A stretch of 64,000 nucleotides of DNA from Codonopsis lanceolata (Eukaryota; Streptophyta; Magnoliopsida; Asterales; Campanulaceae): assembly GCA_013146195.2 (NCBI GenBank), contig CM028384.1, forward strand, positions 76,666,728 through 76,730,727, written 5' to 3'. Within the stretch, counting starts at the first letter, position 1, and each line of letters begins with the position of its first letter. Shown piece by piece: positions 46,757 through 58,016 of the stretch. Made by a program: the position numbers and the translations under genes. The notes beneath the pieces are model-generated. The model was not told the DNA's origin. It saw only the letters and a program-made list of their open reading frames with translations, and did not search any database.

Positions 46757-47957
46757 TGTTAGGTAAAACCCTATACAATCTTACAGAATATATAGTAAAT
46801 AATAATGAATAACGAAAACTAAAACCGTTGAGCTGCTGGTTGCTTCAAACCAAGTCTTCTGGTGATATTGAGAAGTCTGCTGGTGGCTCTGCAAGGTCTG
46901 CTGGTGACTTAGTTCAAGTCTGCTGGTGACTTAAACCAAGGTCTGCTGGTGAAGGTCTTCTAGCGAAGGTCTGGGTGGAAAGTACTGCGGCAGTTTACCT
47001 GGGTGGAAAGTCAAGTCTTACGGTGGCGATCTTGGAAGTCTACCGGTGGAAGACTGAAGTCTTCTGGTGGAAGGAAAACGTACCGAGGCTTGTGTAACAC
47101 ACAGTTTCCTCGAAACGTTATTTGTCCTACTCCCTGTAAGAGCGTGGAGTTTTCTACGCAGGACGATCGTCTCCCAGGATACAACGGCTGAACCGGATGA
47201 CTATGCACTGTAGGTCCGGCGAACTGAATAGATGTCTGTAGACTATCACTAAACAAGAGGCCAAGAAAGACGATGATCAAGATGCAATGCTAATGCAAGT
47301 GTATCAGAGGAAGGGAATTTCGTGTTTTCTGTGTGTATCTCTGTTGTGGAGAATGGTTTCTTTATATAGGCCAGTGAATCAAAGTGTTTTAATTAGAAAA
47401 AACAGTTTTGATTATGCCCATTAACCACTCAATTAAAGCGGACATTAAGACAGAATTAATCTATCCATTAAAACAGAATTATTCTGCTCTTTAATGCTGG
47501 AGTTACAAAACTTGAATTTAAAATTCAAAAGAAAAATGTGCAAAAGGCGGGTTTGTCTAGGTAGCACAATTTGGTCCGACATTCGTGCAGGCACACGAGT
47601 ACGCCAGTCCAAGCCAAATTGGACCTTGATTTGCACCCCCCCTGCGATCGCGGGAGGGATAGTACTTTCTATACAAGCTTACCCAACACCAAGGAAGCCT
47701 TTGTATATAAACCCTTCAAGCTTTTCACATTTTCCCAATGTGGGATAACCCACTTCCAACATTTCAAATGTCCTACTTTAAACCTCTATAACTTATTCAT
47801 CCGATATCCGAATTGGACAAATAAATATAGTATTCTTATGTACTCACGGAAAAGAACATAATTCCACAATTATCATAGTCATTACATAAATGACTCACAA
47901 ATAAATTAGTGCCTCAAAGCCCCAATTTACTTAACTTAAAACACTAGTTTTCCAACA
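46757..47957 (-). repeat. 3' LTR of copia-3, antisense
   Basis: On the - strand it starts TGTTGGAAAACTAGTG at 47957, right after the purine tract catgtgggggat, and ends CCTAACA at 46757; 1201 bp. It holds a TATA box (+ strand gtttctttatataggcc near 47350-47365 and tttgtatataaaccc near 47700, so the active strand is uncertain) and an array of gtctgctggtga-like repeats at 46850-47080. Confidence 0.78.
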
Positions 47958-48456
47958 ATCCCCCACATGAAGGAAATTGACGATAACGGTGATAGACTTC
48001 AACAGTTGAAACCTGCATAGGATAGGTAGGTGTTAACCTTTGAACCTTCCCTTGCGAAAGCATGCTGACTTTACCGACTGATCAGTAGACACGATGTCTT
48101 TGAACTGTTCTGTCTTAAGAGTAAACGATTACATACTTCACACAGGAATCTTCCTGACACAATTCAGTTCTCATAGTTATATGTTCATTCATGGCCCTGA
48201 ACATACGCCTGGTTCTGCAAGAGGGTCTAAGAATTGAGTCTCATTCAATTCTCTTCGAAGCGGCCCCACTTCTCTCTCACATAGGTGATTCTTAAAAATC
48301 ATTAAAAGCCATATGCTTATCCTCTTACATACACTCATCACTTGATAAGAGATAAATCCCCCACAGTGACTCAAACTCTTTTTACAATTTGGTTGTCCCT
48401 TTGAACCTAGATCTTGGGATCTCTAGTCAACTAGGTTGGGTTTCCATTGTATAGAT
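47958..48456 (-). other. copia-3 3' untranslated region and polypurine tract
   Basis: Non-coding stretch between the pol stop and the LTR; the purine tract gtgggggat lies at 47959-47968 on the - strand. No other feature seen. Confidence 0.6.
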
Positions 48457-48638
48457 TTATTTTCCAAGAGGTTTGAGACCCATTTCTCTTGATGACTTTT
48501 CAACTAACTCTCGATTTAACCCTTTGGTTAACGGATCTGCTATATTATCCTTTGACTTTACGTAGTCAATAGATATAGTACCAGTTGAGAGTAGTTGGCT
48601 AATGGTATTATGTCTATGGCGTATATGCCTAGACTTAT
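48457..48638 (-). pseudogene. copia-3 RNase H C-terminus, cut by the Athila element
   Basis: About 60 codons read SRHIRHRHNTISQLLSTG, SIDYVKSKDNIADPLTKGL and EKSSREMGLKPLGK before a TAA at 48457-48459, the last part of a Tork/Tnt1-type copia polyprotein. The frame is open but stops at 48638, where the Athila LTR starts. Confidence 0.88.
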
Positions 48639-49946
48639 TGATCGATGTATTTTATACGTCGATTTTATATACTTCTATGACTTAAATTATGCTATTTTAC
48701 GAGTCTTTTGAGTACTAATATATGTTTTCGGTGAGTTTTGTAAGTTTCAGGATTATTGTGAAAATACGCGAAACTCCAGGGTTTTAAGTGCAAATTACAA
48801 GGAAGAGAAAAATTGAAGAAAAATAAAGACTGCACAAACTGGACACCTTGCGGACGCAAGGTGCCTCAGACCTTGCGACCGCAAGGTAGGCAGTACGGTC
48901 CTCGAAGCCAGCAATCAAAGAAATCAAAAGCCACCCACACTGGAGACTTTGCGGACGCAAGGTATCCAGCACCTTGCAACCGCAAGGTAGGCAGAATGCT
49001 TGATTTTCGGATTTTCACACAGTCATTCGATCCAATCACAACTCCCGAGTATATATAGAAGTCAGATGTCGAGCCTAAGCATAAGGAGGACGGCTGGAAG
49101 CTCTCTTTACATAGATTTTAGGTAGTTTTAGATTGTATAACATAGTTAGGTTTTGTAATTTCAAGTATTGAAGATCAAATCATGTCTCCCATCATCTTCA
49201 TGTGATGTTCATCGTCTATGATGAACTAAATCATCCATAATCTAGGAGGTGGGAGGTAACTTGTATCGAATTTATGTTTTGATTCTTATATATATGTCTA
49301 TTCAATGCTTGTTGATTGTGTTGTTTATCAACCCCTATATTATTTTGCTTTGAACAAATGAATGTAATCGCAAATAATAAAGGCTTAGAGGTGCGGATAA
49401 CTGCATGACCAAGTGCATATGTCGTACACTGGCTCACCAACACAATAAATTGGACCTATCGATGCACGAGAGTGATAAGTTAGGACCAGGTTCTTACATG
49501 ATCTAGGTGACAGATAGATCATAAATCTAGGTGACAGCTAGATTGACAGTTCCTGTGCTTAGGATATGGAATGGATGAATTTTGCGGGGATGGAGGCTGA
49601 ACCAATTGTTCAACAGACTATATCTATTTTTAGTGAACGAACCCAAGACATTGAATGACATTATTATGAATTGAACATAAAGGAGATATAAGTGAAACCC
49701 AGAATCCTAGATTTCCACTCACCATAAGATCTTCATATCTGTTATTACTGTCTAATTAGTTAAACATCTATAACTAGTAATTTAGAGTAGAATTAAACAT
49801 AAAAACCCCCTTAGGTTAATAATTTGCTATCAATAATCGCATTGTTCGTGATCACTTGTCTCCGTGGGTTCGACCCTTGCTTCCGAGTCTATTCTATAAT
49901 AGTCTTGTCCACTTGCAAGGAAATAGATAAAATAAAACATCGATCA
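48639..49946 (+). repeat. Athila 5' LTR
   Basis: Starts TGATCGATGTATTTTATACG and ends AAACATCGATCA. A TATA box (gagtatatatagaagtc, about 49047-49063) precedes the inferred transcription start. Four palindromic units lie at 48845-48988. Confidence 0.93.
48845..48988. repeat. Four ACCTTGCGnnCGCAAGGT palindromes in the Athila 5' LTR
   Basis: Units at 48845-48862, 48870-48887, 48946-48963 and 48971-48988. Each is an inverted repeat of about 8-bp arms with a 2-base centre, two perfect and two with one or two changes, spaced in pairs. They lie upstream of the TATA box, so they could be enhancer sites or DNA hairpins. Confidence 0.88.
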
Positions 49947-49952
49947 AGTTTT

Positions 49953-49970
49953 TGGCGCCGTTGCCGGGGA
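49953..49970 (+). other. Athila primer-binding site (tRNA-Asp type)
   Basis: TGGCGCCGTTGCCGGGGA, complementary to the 3' end of plant tRNA-Asp, six bases after the LTR end. Confidence 0.93.
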
Positions 49971-50136
49971 CAAGCTAGTTCACGTAGTTAGTTTGTAGGT
50001 AGTGTAGTTTTTAATTTAATTTAGTTTTTAGTTTAATTTTCAGTTTTCATAAAAATAATAAAAATACAAAAAGATTTTATTTTATTTTATTCTATCTTAA
50101 TAGTTAGTTGTTTTTAAATTGCTTTAAATTATTTTT
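49971..50136 (+). other. Athila leader
   Basis: AT-rich leader between the primer site and the gag ATG; no feature seen. Confidence 0.5.
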
Positions 50137-51486
50137 ATGCACGGTCGTAGATCTTTAAATCCTGAATTGGTAGACTTAGATCAAGATATAAATATTGTTA
50201 AAAGATACCAAAGATATTTTGAAAATCTAGCTTTCGAGCCTGATAATCAAGAGATCAACTAAATCAAGAGGATCCTCGGTTGATCCTACAATGGAAGAAA
50301 ATAACAATATTCGTAATCACGAAAACCTAGTTGACCCGGTCAATAGGAATCAAAGACAAGAAGAGCACAAGAAGAAATATGGAAGTAGTAGTAAATCAAA
50401 GAACTATTAATGATTTAGTAGACCTTCATTAAATGTTGTGACATCATGTCTAGTCTTGCCGATCTTTGTTAGGAATTTTGAGTTAAAAGGACATTATTTT
50501 AATGCCATACCATCTTTTCATGGGATGCCCCATGAAGATCCTGTCAGTTTCTTAAGAGAATATGAATACATGATGAGTACTTTTCCTTTAGGAGGGTTGA
50601 CTGAAGATCAAATTAAAATGAAATACTTTCCAAGTGCATTAAAAGAATTGGCAAAGAGATGGTTTATGAACCTAACACCAAACAGTGTTTATACTTGGGC
50701 ACAATTATATGATTTGTTTATGAGCAAATTTTACAAACATGCATCTCTTACAGAGTATAGAAAACAAATCATGTCATTCCAAAATGAACCGGTGAAACAT
50801 TCCATGAGTCATGGGATAGATTTAAAATACGCTTATTATGTGTCCTCATCATAATTTGGCTCAACATGTGTTAGTGCTTCAATTTTATCATGGTCTTTCG
50901 CCGGTTTACAAACTATGGTTGATAGTGCAGTGGTGGTTCTATTAATAGAATGACACCGGAAGCACTAGAAGAATTATTTGAGATGCTAAGTATTAATTCC
51001 CAACGAGAAAAGTGCTAGAGGTAAAAATAGGAGCCTATATCAATTGCAAGATAATTCAAATACACAAGCTCAATTTGAAAATTGGCAAATTGAAGAAGCA
51101 TGTGCTCTATGTGGATTATATTCTCATGCTACTAATTTTTGTCCGTCAAGTGCTATGTATTACGAGCAGGCTAATGCTATGAATATGTATCCTCAAAGGC
51201 CAAGGAATGATCCCTATTCAAATACATATAATCTGGTTGGAGGAATCATCCTAACTTTTCTTGGGGAGGAAATAAGCCTTTGCAACCTCAACAATTCCAA
51301 CCTCAACCACCACAACCTCCACGGTTGCCAAATCAAAATCGGTTGAGAATTGAAGAAGTTCCCAAGCAAGAAGTAGCTAGTAAAGGTCAAGCGGCTTTGA
51401 TGAAGTACATGCTTGAAGAAATTGAAAATCTGAAGAAACATATTGAAAGTTCGAAGCAAATAAAAGAGAAGAAGGGAAGTTCCTAG
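50137..51486 (+). pseudogene. Athila gag, frameshifted
   Basis: Starts MHGRRSLNPELVDLDQD at 50137, soon broken by stops. The gag core resumes at about 50460-50850 with FNAIPSFHGMPHEDPVSFL, KYFPSALKELAKRWFMNL and SLTEYRKQIMSFQ. A Cys/His motif ACALCGLYSHATNFCP (about 51097-51144) replaces the usual CCHC knuckle. The tail is glutamine/proline-rich and ends near 51486. It would form the capsid; several frameshifts inactivate it. Confidence 0.88.
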
Positions 51487-52064
51487 TCAAAGCGAGCAAG
51501 CTAAGTCAATCACCGTCTGCGAAGTGGTAAGGTGATAGGTGAAGAGGTAAGTGATCGATCCTTCTTCTAATATGCATGCTACTGAGTAGAAAATTACGAA
51601 AAAGTAAAGAGAAAGAAATTGAAAAAGATAGTGATAGTGATAAAGTGATTAATGATTTAAGTAATCAAGAGGTAGAAAAAGAAAAGAAGTAGAAGTAGAG
51701 TTAGAGGTTCCAAATAAGGAACAAGAAAAAGAAAAAAGAAATTCAAAATAAAGATAATACAATTGAAGAAGATAAAGATTTAGATCAAGAAGAAGAGGAA
51801 CCTTATGTGGCTCCACCACCATATGTTCCTCAATTCCGTTTCAAGAAGACTTATGAAAAACCGAATGGACAAACAATTCACGGAAATTTATAATATGTTA
51901 TCCAAAGTAAATGTTAATTTACCTTTGCTTAATGTTATTAAAAATATTCCAGCTTATGCAAAGTTTTTCAAAGATCTTCACTCTAAGAAACACAAGTTTG
52001 AAAACAACGAAAAGATTGTTGTTTAAAGCGTCGATTCGTTTTACAACCCGAATTACCACCTAAG
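51487..52064 (+). pseudogene. Athila gag-protease linker remnant
   Basis: Lysine/glutamate-rich linker with stops, then PYVPQFRFKK-type sequence and the helix MLSKVNVNLPLLNVIKNIP (about 51895-51950), which precede the protease in Athila polyproteins. Confidence 0.7.
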
Positions 52065-52700
52065 TTGAAAGACCCAGGTAGCTTTAATATCCAAGTCTCC
52101 TTGGGAAGCTCTAAAAAGATGAAAGCAATGCTAGATTTAGGAGCAAGTATTAACTTGATGCCTTTCGCGGTCTATAAACAATTAGGTTTAGGAGAACTAA
52201 AACCCACTAATATGCAATTACAATTAGTTGATCGCTCAGTTAAATATCCCTTGGGTATAGTGGAAGATATCCTAGTTCGGGTTGATAAATTAATCATACC
52301 GATAGACTTTGTGGTTCTAGAGATGGAAAGGAAGATATGCACTAATAATGAAGTCCCAATATTGTTAGGCAGACCATTTATGGCAACTGCTAATACAATG
52401 ATTAATGTGAAAAATGGTAAACTCACAATGTCAGTCCTAGGTGAAACTGTTGAAATTTATGTGTTTGATGCTATGAATAGACCTAGTGACATGAGTGCAC
52501 ACTTTTCAATAGATGAGATTGAGAAATTATCAAGCGAAACTTTTGAAGAAGAGGAAGATTATGAGAGAGATAGATTTATTGTCTATGATGATAGCCCTAT
52601 CTCTCCCATAAAAATTGACATTGAAGAAATTGAAAGAGAAATAGAAGAAGAGGAAAGATTAGAAAGAGAAAAATTAGAAGCTAAAAAAGATAGAAGGTAA
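52065..52700 (+). pseudogene. Athila aspartic protease, the best kept domain
   Basis: An open stretch of 211 codons with the retropepsin site MLDLGASINLMP (about 52128-52163; DLGAS in place of the common DTGA) and the flap/ILLGRPFMAT strand near 52355-52386. The acidic C-terminal part (EIEREIEEEERLEREK) leads to the RT. The frame itself is intact but has no intact neighbours, so I call it part of a dead polyprotein. Confidence 0.88.
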
Positions 52701-54480
52701 AGAAATAAAGTAGAATCGAGAAAATAATTACGATGAGTCGGAGAAAGTAGTAGAAGAAAGTTATGAAATCAAAGATGATGAAGTAGAGATTCAAAATCTC
52801 TCTTTGAAGAAATTGAGATAAAAGATATTGAGATAGAAGATATTAAGGAAGAAAAGCAAGAAGAGAATAATGAGGCTAAAATAAAAGAAACTATTAAAGT
52901 AGAAAATTTTGAATTTATGCCTTCCATTAATTCTCCCAAAGTCGAAGAATTAAAGCCATTACCATCCCACTTAAAATATGCATTTTAGGGAAGGTAACAC
53001 TTTATGTTATTATAGCGACTTAACGAGAAAAACAAGAAGCAAGTTTGTTAAAAGTTTTATGGACACATAGAGAAGCTTTAGGATGGTCCTTAGGCGACCT
53101 AAAAGGAATTAGTCCCTCTATGTGCATGCATAAAATACATTTAGAAGAAGGTAGTAAACCTTCAGAGAAAGACAAAGAAGACTTAACCCACACATGGAAG
53201 AAGGCGTTAGGAAAGAAGTTCTTAAGCTCTTAGATGCGGGTATAATTTACCCTATATCGAGATAGTAAATGGGTTAGTCTGTTCAAGTAGTTCCTAAAAG
53301 TCGGGAATTACGGTTGTTAAAAATGATAAAGATGAATTAGTCCCTACAAGGACTATAGCGGTTATAGAATGTGTATCGATTTGCGTAAATTAAATGCGGC
53401 AACTAGGAAAGACCACTTTCCTTTACCATTTATTGACCAAATTCTTGAAAGATTAGCGGTCATGAATATTATTGTTTTCTTGATGGTTTTTACGGATATA
53501 ATCGGATCCTGTTGCACGAAGACCAAGAGAAAACAACCTTTACATGTCCCTTTGGTACTTTTGCTTTTAGGAGAATGCCTTTTGGGTTGTGTAATGCACC
53601 GCTACTTTTCAAAGATGCATGATTTCTATATTTTCGATTTAGTTGAAAGATGCGTAGAAGTTTTCATGGATGATTTTTAGTTTTCGGAAATTCTTTTGAT
53701 CCATTGTTTAGAAAACCTTACATCGTCTAAAAGATGTTGCGAAACTAATTTAACTTTAAGTTGGGAGAAAAGTCACTTCATGGTAAAACATGGAATTGTC
53801 TTAGGGCATGTTGTTTCAAATAAAGGAATTGAAGTTGACAAAGCTAAAATCGAAGTTATTTCGCAACTACCCCTCCCACTTCGAGTTAAAGGAGTTCGAA
53901 GTTTTCTTGGCCATCTTGGTTTTATCGAAGATTTATAAAAGACTTTTCCAAAATCTGTAAACCTCTATGTAATTTGCTAGCAAAGATACATAATTTATTT
54001 TTGATAAAGAATGTTTAGAAGCTTTTAATTTATTAAAAGAAAAGTTAACTACTGCCCCAATTTTATCCGGCCCTGATTGGTCACTTCCTTTTGAAATCAT
54101 GTGTGATGCATCAGATTTTGCAATTGGAGCCGTGTTAGGACAAAGGGTAGATAGAAAGCCTCATGTGATCCATTATGCTAGTAGAACTCTAAATGATGCT
54201 CAATTGAATTATACCACTACTGAAAAGGAATTTTTAGCAGTAGTATATGCTTTAGAAAAATTTAGATCATATTTGCTAGGATCAAAGGTGATAATTTTTT
54301 CTGATCATTCTGCATTAAAATATTTGTTAAGTAAAAAGGATGCTAAACCAAGATTAATTAGATGGATGTTATTGTTACAAGAATTTGACATAACTATCAA
54401 GGATAAAAAGGGAGCGAGAATGTTGTAGGCGACCATTTGTCTAGGTTAGAATTTTCACCCTTGCTTGAACGTCAATTTCT
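52701..54480 (+). pseudogene. Athila reverse transcriptase and RNase H, frameshifted
   Basis: RT entry HREALGWSLGDLKGISPSMC (about 53063-53125), MCIDLRKLNAATRKDHFPLP (53369-53428), broken middle, catalytic FMDDF (about 53663-53677) followed by a stop, then FMVKHGIVLGHVVSNKGIEV (about 53778-53840). RNase H at 54099-54428 with CDASDFAIGAVLGQ, TTTEKEFLAVVYALEKFR and FSDHSALKYLL. Order and motifs are Ty3/gypsy type. Confidence 0.9.
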
Positions 54481-54539
54481 TGATGATCTGTCCCCATAAA
54501 TGACAATTTTCTGATGAACAACTCTAGCCATTAAAGATT

Positions 54540-55915
54540 CTGACCCTTGGTATGCTGATTTTGTCAACTATTATGTGTCTGATATCATTAATCCGGATTT
54601 TGATCATTACGAAAAGAAGAAATTTTTGGCGGAAACTAAAAATTACTTTTGGGAAGCTCCTCATTTATACAAAATTTGTTCTGATTCTTTAATAAGAAGA
54701 TGTATTCCAGAAAAAGACCAACAAGGTATCATGGAATTTTGCCATGGATATTCTTGTGGTGGTCATTTAGTGGTAATGTAAGCTGCTCGTAAAATTTTGC
54801 AATCAGTGCGTATTGGCCTCTTGTTTTTAGAGATTGTGAAGCGTTTTCTGAGAACATGCGACAAATGTCAAGAAAGAACAGGTGGTATAGGAAAAGAAAG
54901 CGAGATGCCCTTACATGTTAATTTAGTAGTTGAAATTTTTGATGTTTGGGGTATTGATTTTATGGGTCCCTTTCACGTGTCCAATAATTGCGAATATATT
55001 TTGGTAGCGATTGATTATGTTTCTAAATGGATAGAAGCGGTAGCAACCAAGACTAATGATGGAAAAACAGTAGTCAAATTTGTAGAAGATTTATTTGCTA
55101 GATATGGAGTCCACTAAGGCCATAATAAGTGACCGAGGAACTCATTTTACCAATAAGTTGTTAAATAATGTTCTTAGAAAGCATGGTGTAACTCACAAGT
55201 TAGCTACACCTTATCATCCACAAACATCCAGGACAAGTAGAAGTAAGCAATAGGCGGATAAAAGCGGTATTAGAAAAGGCGTTAGGCCTAATCGTAAAGA
55301 TTGGGAATCTAAGCTCAAGGATGCTTTATGGGCATACCGAACTGCTTTTAAGACACCCATAGGAATGAGTCCATATAGAATGGTATATGGCAAGGCTTGC
55401 CATTTACCAGTTGAAATTGAGCATAAAGCCTATTGGGCAATTAAAGAATTAAATTTAGATTTGACATTGGCCGGAGAAGAAAATTGTTTCGATTAAATGA
55501 GTTAGAAGAACATAGACTTAATTCGTATGAGAATGCGAAAGACGTATATAAAGAAAAGACCAAAAAGTATCATGACATGGGATTAGCCAACAAAATGCTT
55601 CATCCGGTATGAAAGTATTATTGTTTAACTCTAGGTTAAGGTTATTCCAGGGAAAGTTAAAATCCAAATAGTGCAGTCCTTTTTTAGAATAATGCAATTT
55701 ATCCTCGTAGGGTACGTTGATATACAAAACCCCAAAAATAATGAAGTGTTTAAAGTGAATGGACAGGCTCAAGCCATATTTTGAGCCAATGTCGGTTGAG
55801 CGAACAATTGAATTAATCCGTTTGGTGACAATGAACCACCAAGAGGAAACTGCGGTTTGGTCGAGGCAAAGGCGTTAAACAAAGGCGCTAAGTGGGAGGC
55901 AACCCACTATTTTGA
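54540..55915 (+). pseudogene. Athila integrase, frameshifted
   Basis: Zinc-binding part (HGYSCGGHL and RTCDKCQERTG, 54750-54890), core with WGIDFMGPF (about 54948-54975) and IISDRGTHFTNKLLNN after a frameshift at about 55112, then ALWAYRTAFKTPIGMSPYR (about 55323-55380) and the C-terminal GKACHLPVEIEHKAYWAI. It ends with the Athila-type EATHYFES tail near 55885-55915. At least three frameshifts. Confidence 0.88.
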
Positions 55916-56008
55916 AAGTTATTTGTTATTTAGTTAGTTTAAATATGCTTTTTCTCAGTTAAATTTTATTTTTGGACATTTAATTTCTAATTAAATATGC
56001 CAAAATTT

Positions 56009-58016
56009 AAGTTTGGGGAGAAAAACATCTTAGTGTTGTATTTATATGTTACTAATAATTTTTAGTTTAGAATTTTTGTTTAGATTTTTGCATACGAGGA
56101 AATATCAAGACATAACGGAAGTTAACGGAAGGGCTAAGCGCAAAGCTGAAAATTTGAAAGAAAAACAAGTGGAAGTCTTTACGCCCACCTTGCGGGCGCA
56201 AAGGTGTGGAGGACACTGCGGCCGCCAAGGTCCCGATCACGAATCTCATGAATCACGTCTTGTCGGTCATGGGGAATGTCACGCGAAACATAATCGGTTT
56301 GGCCGCCACCTTGCCGGACGCAAGGTGTGGCGGCTACTGCAAACCGCCGCAAAGGTTCCTTTATAAATCTTGTCTTAGGGGTTTTTCAGTTTCAGAAAAA
56401 ACTTCTCTTCCCTCATTGCTTGGACGGCGGCAGCAACCTTCCTCTTCAAAATTCGGCGGATCTTCCAAATTCGAGGCACTAATCTCAAAGATCATCTCTC
56501 TCTCTCCTCAAACTCTTCATCTCCCTCATTCACTCATCCACCATTGCACTCCCAAGTGAAGATTTTGAAGAAAGAAGGAAGAACCACCATTGTCGCCGTC
56601 GAAGATCAAGCTCCACTTTTCAGAGCTGCATTCACTCGATTAAGGCAAACAAGTAACCCTAACACCCTCTTTAATTTCATACGTAAAATATTTGCATGCT
56701 AGGGTGGATTTAACGTAGAATATATTTTGCATGCTTTAGAATAAATTTTATTTTAAATTTTAAAACACAATTTTAATTGTTAAACTTTTTAGTTTTAAAT
56801 TTTTTATCAAACAAAATGTTTAAGTAGCGTAAAATTAGGGTGCTTCATCCTCAGCCCTTCGAGGAGGAAGAACCGAGACACACAGCTTAGATTGTGTCTC
56901 TGAGGCATCGAGAGAAAGTACACCAACAAACTCTCAAGTCCTTGGTGCCCGAAAGGGGATTTAAGGCTTGAACTTTGGTATCGATCCCAATCGATGGCTC
57001 GTAGGTGGGGGCTTTGTTAGATTCTCGCTGGGCCAGCCGTAGTCCCATTGTCAGAGAATTCTACGCCAATGGCAACATTGGCATGGATGGCGGTGTGCTA
57101 GACACTTGTTTATGTTAGGACATCGTAGTTGATTTTTCGGCCCAACATCTAACGTATTTCGGCACCTCCACTTTGCGGTTGGTCTGAACCATTCTAACAC
57201 ACCTCCACCCAGTATCCTGTCGAGGTGGTGAATGCTACCATTGCTTTCTCCTGGTGTGGAGTGGTCCTATGCCGAGTAACCACCATTATGGACGCACTGA
57301 GAGAGTCCTTCCTCGAACACGGCCAAGCCCGTGTATAAATTTGTTCTTGGGGCGTCTCATGCCCTCAAGTCACCAAAACACGGTGAATGGGGAGAGAGCA
57401 TCTTGACCTACACCATTATGGTGGTGGGTCTATTGATGTTGGCCGTTTGATCAACGGCCAAATCAAGACCCTTATTAGAGGTAGGGCGAATCGCGGGGTT
57501 CGCGTTCCGCATTTGATTCTTGACTTGTGTAGGGGCAAATGTGAGAATGCCCAAAGCATGCGGAGAAGGTGAAGGCTGGTCGGTCATTACTAGGGCCATT
57601 TTGTTTGAACACCACCAGCCGGTAGAGAGTGAGGGTTCCTCAAGAGGAGGAACGAGAAGAGGAAGAGGACCCGCTTTGGGATCTCAACGAGGTTGGAGGA
57701 AGGCGTCCTCAAGCCCGATATGGTGAGTCGCGATTAGCACAAATGCGTCTTGAGCCAGTGAAATTTTCGAGTTTGGGTTAACACCGTGGGACATAATGTC
57801 TCAAATTATTATGGGCTGCCACCGAGCACGATCCCAGAGTTTCGTCCTCATTCGTTATCTCGCCCGACTCACCTTGAGTCGAGGCCCAAGATCCGATCCT
57901 CGTTCGTTAGGTGGACCCGCTATCTCCTTTTTGATATTTGTCCTACCCATCAATCCTCTCATATGTTCCTCTATTTTGAGGACAAAATAGAACTTAAGTT
58001 TGGGGGGATTTAAAAC
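56009..58016 (+). pseudogene. Athila 3' region with envelope-like/putative plant transposon protein frame
   Basis: After an AAGTTTGGGGA tract at 56009 comes a GC-richer region. 57040-57180 reads IVREFYANGNIGMDGGV and VDFSAQHL..YFGTSTL, the signature of the putative plant transposon protein domain found in Athila ORFs. 57240-57700 continues in pieces (HGEWGESILTYTIMVVGLL, VGANVRMPKACGEGEGW). Multiple stops and shifts. Another purine tract (AAGTTTGGGGGG, 57996-58007) closes the region. No function is proven for this protein. Confidence 0.65.
56187..56360. repeat. Degenerate ccaccttgcgg...cgcaaggtgtgg palindromes in the Athila 3' region
   Basis: Two or three copies of the LTR palindrome theme, at about 56187-56210 and 56303-56330, with a weaker copy near 56345. 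Same arm sequence (ccttgcg/cgcaagg) as in the LTRs. Confidence 0.65.
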
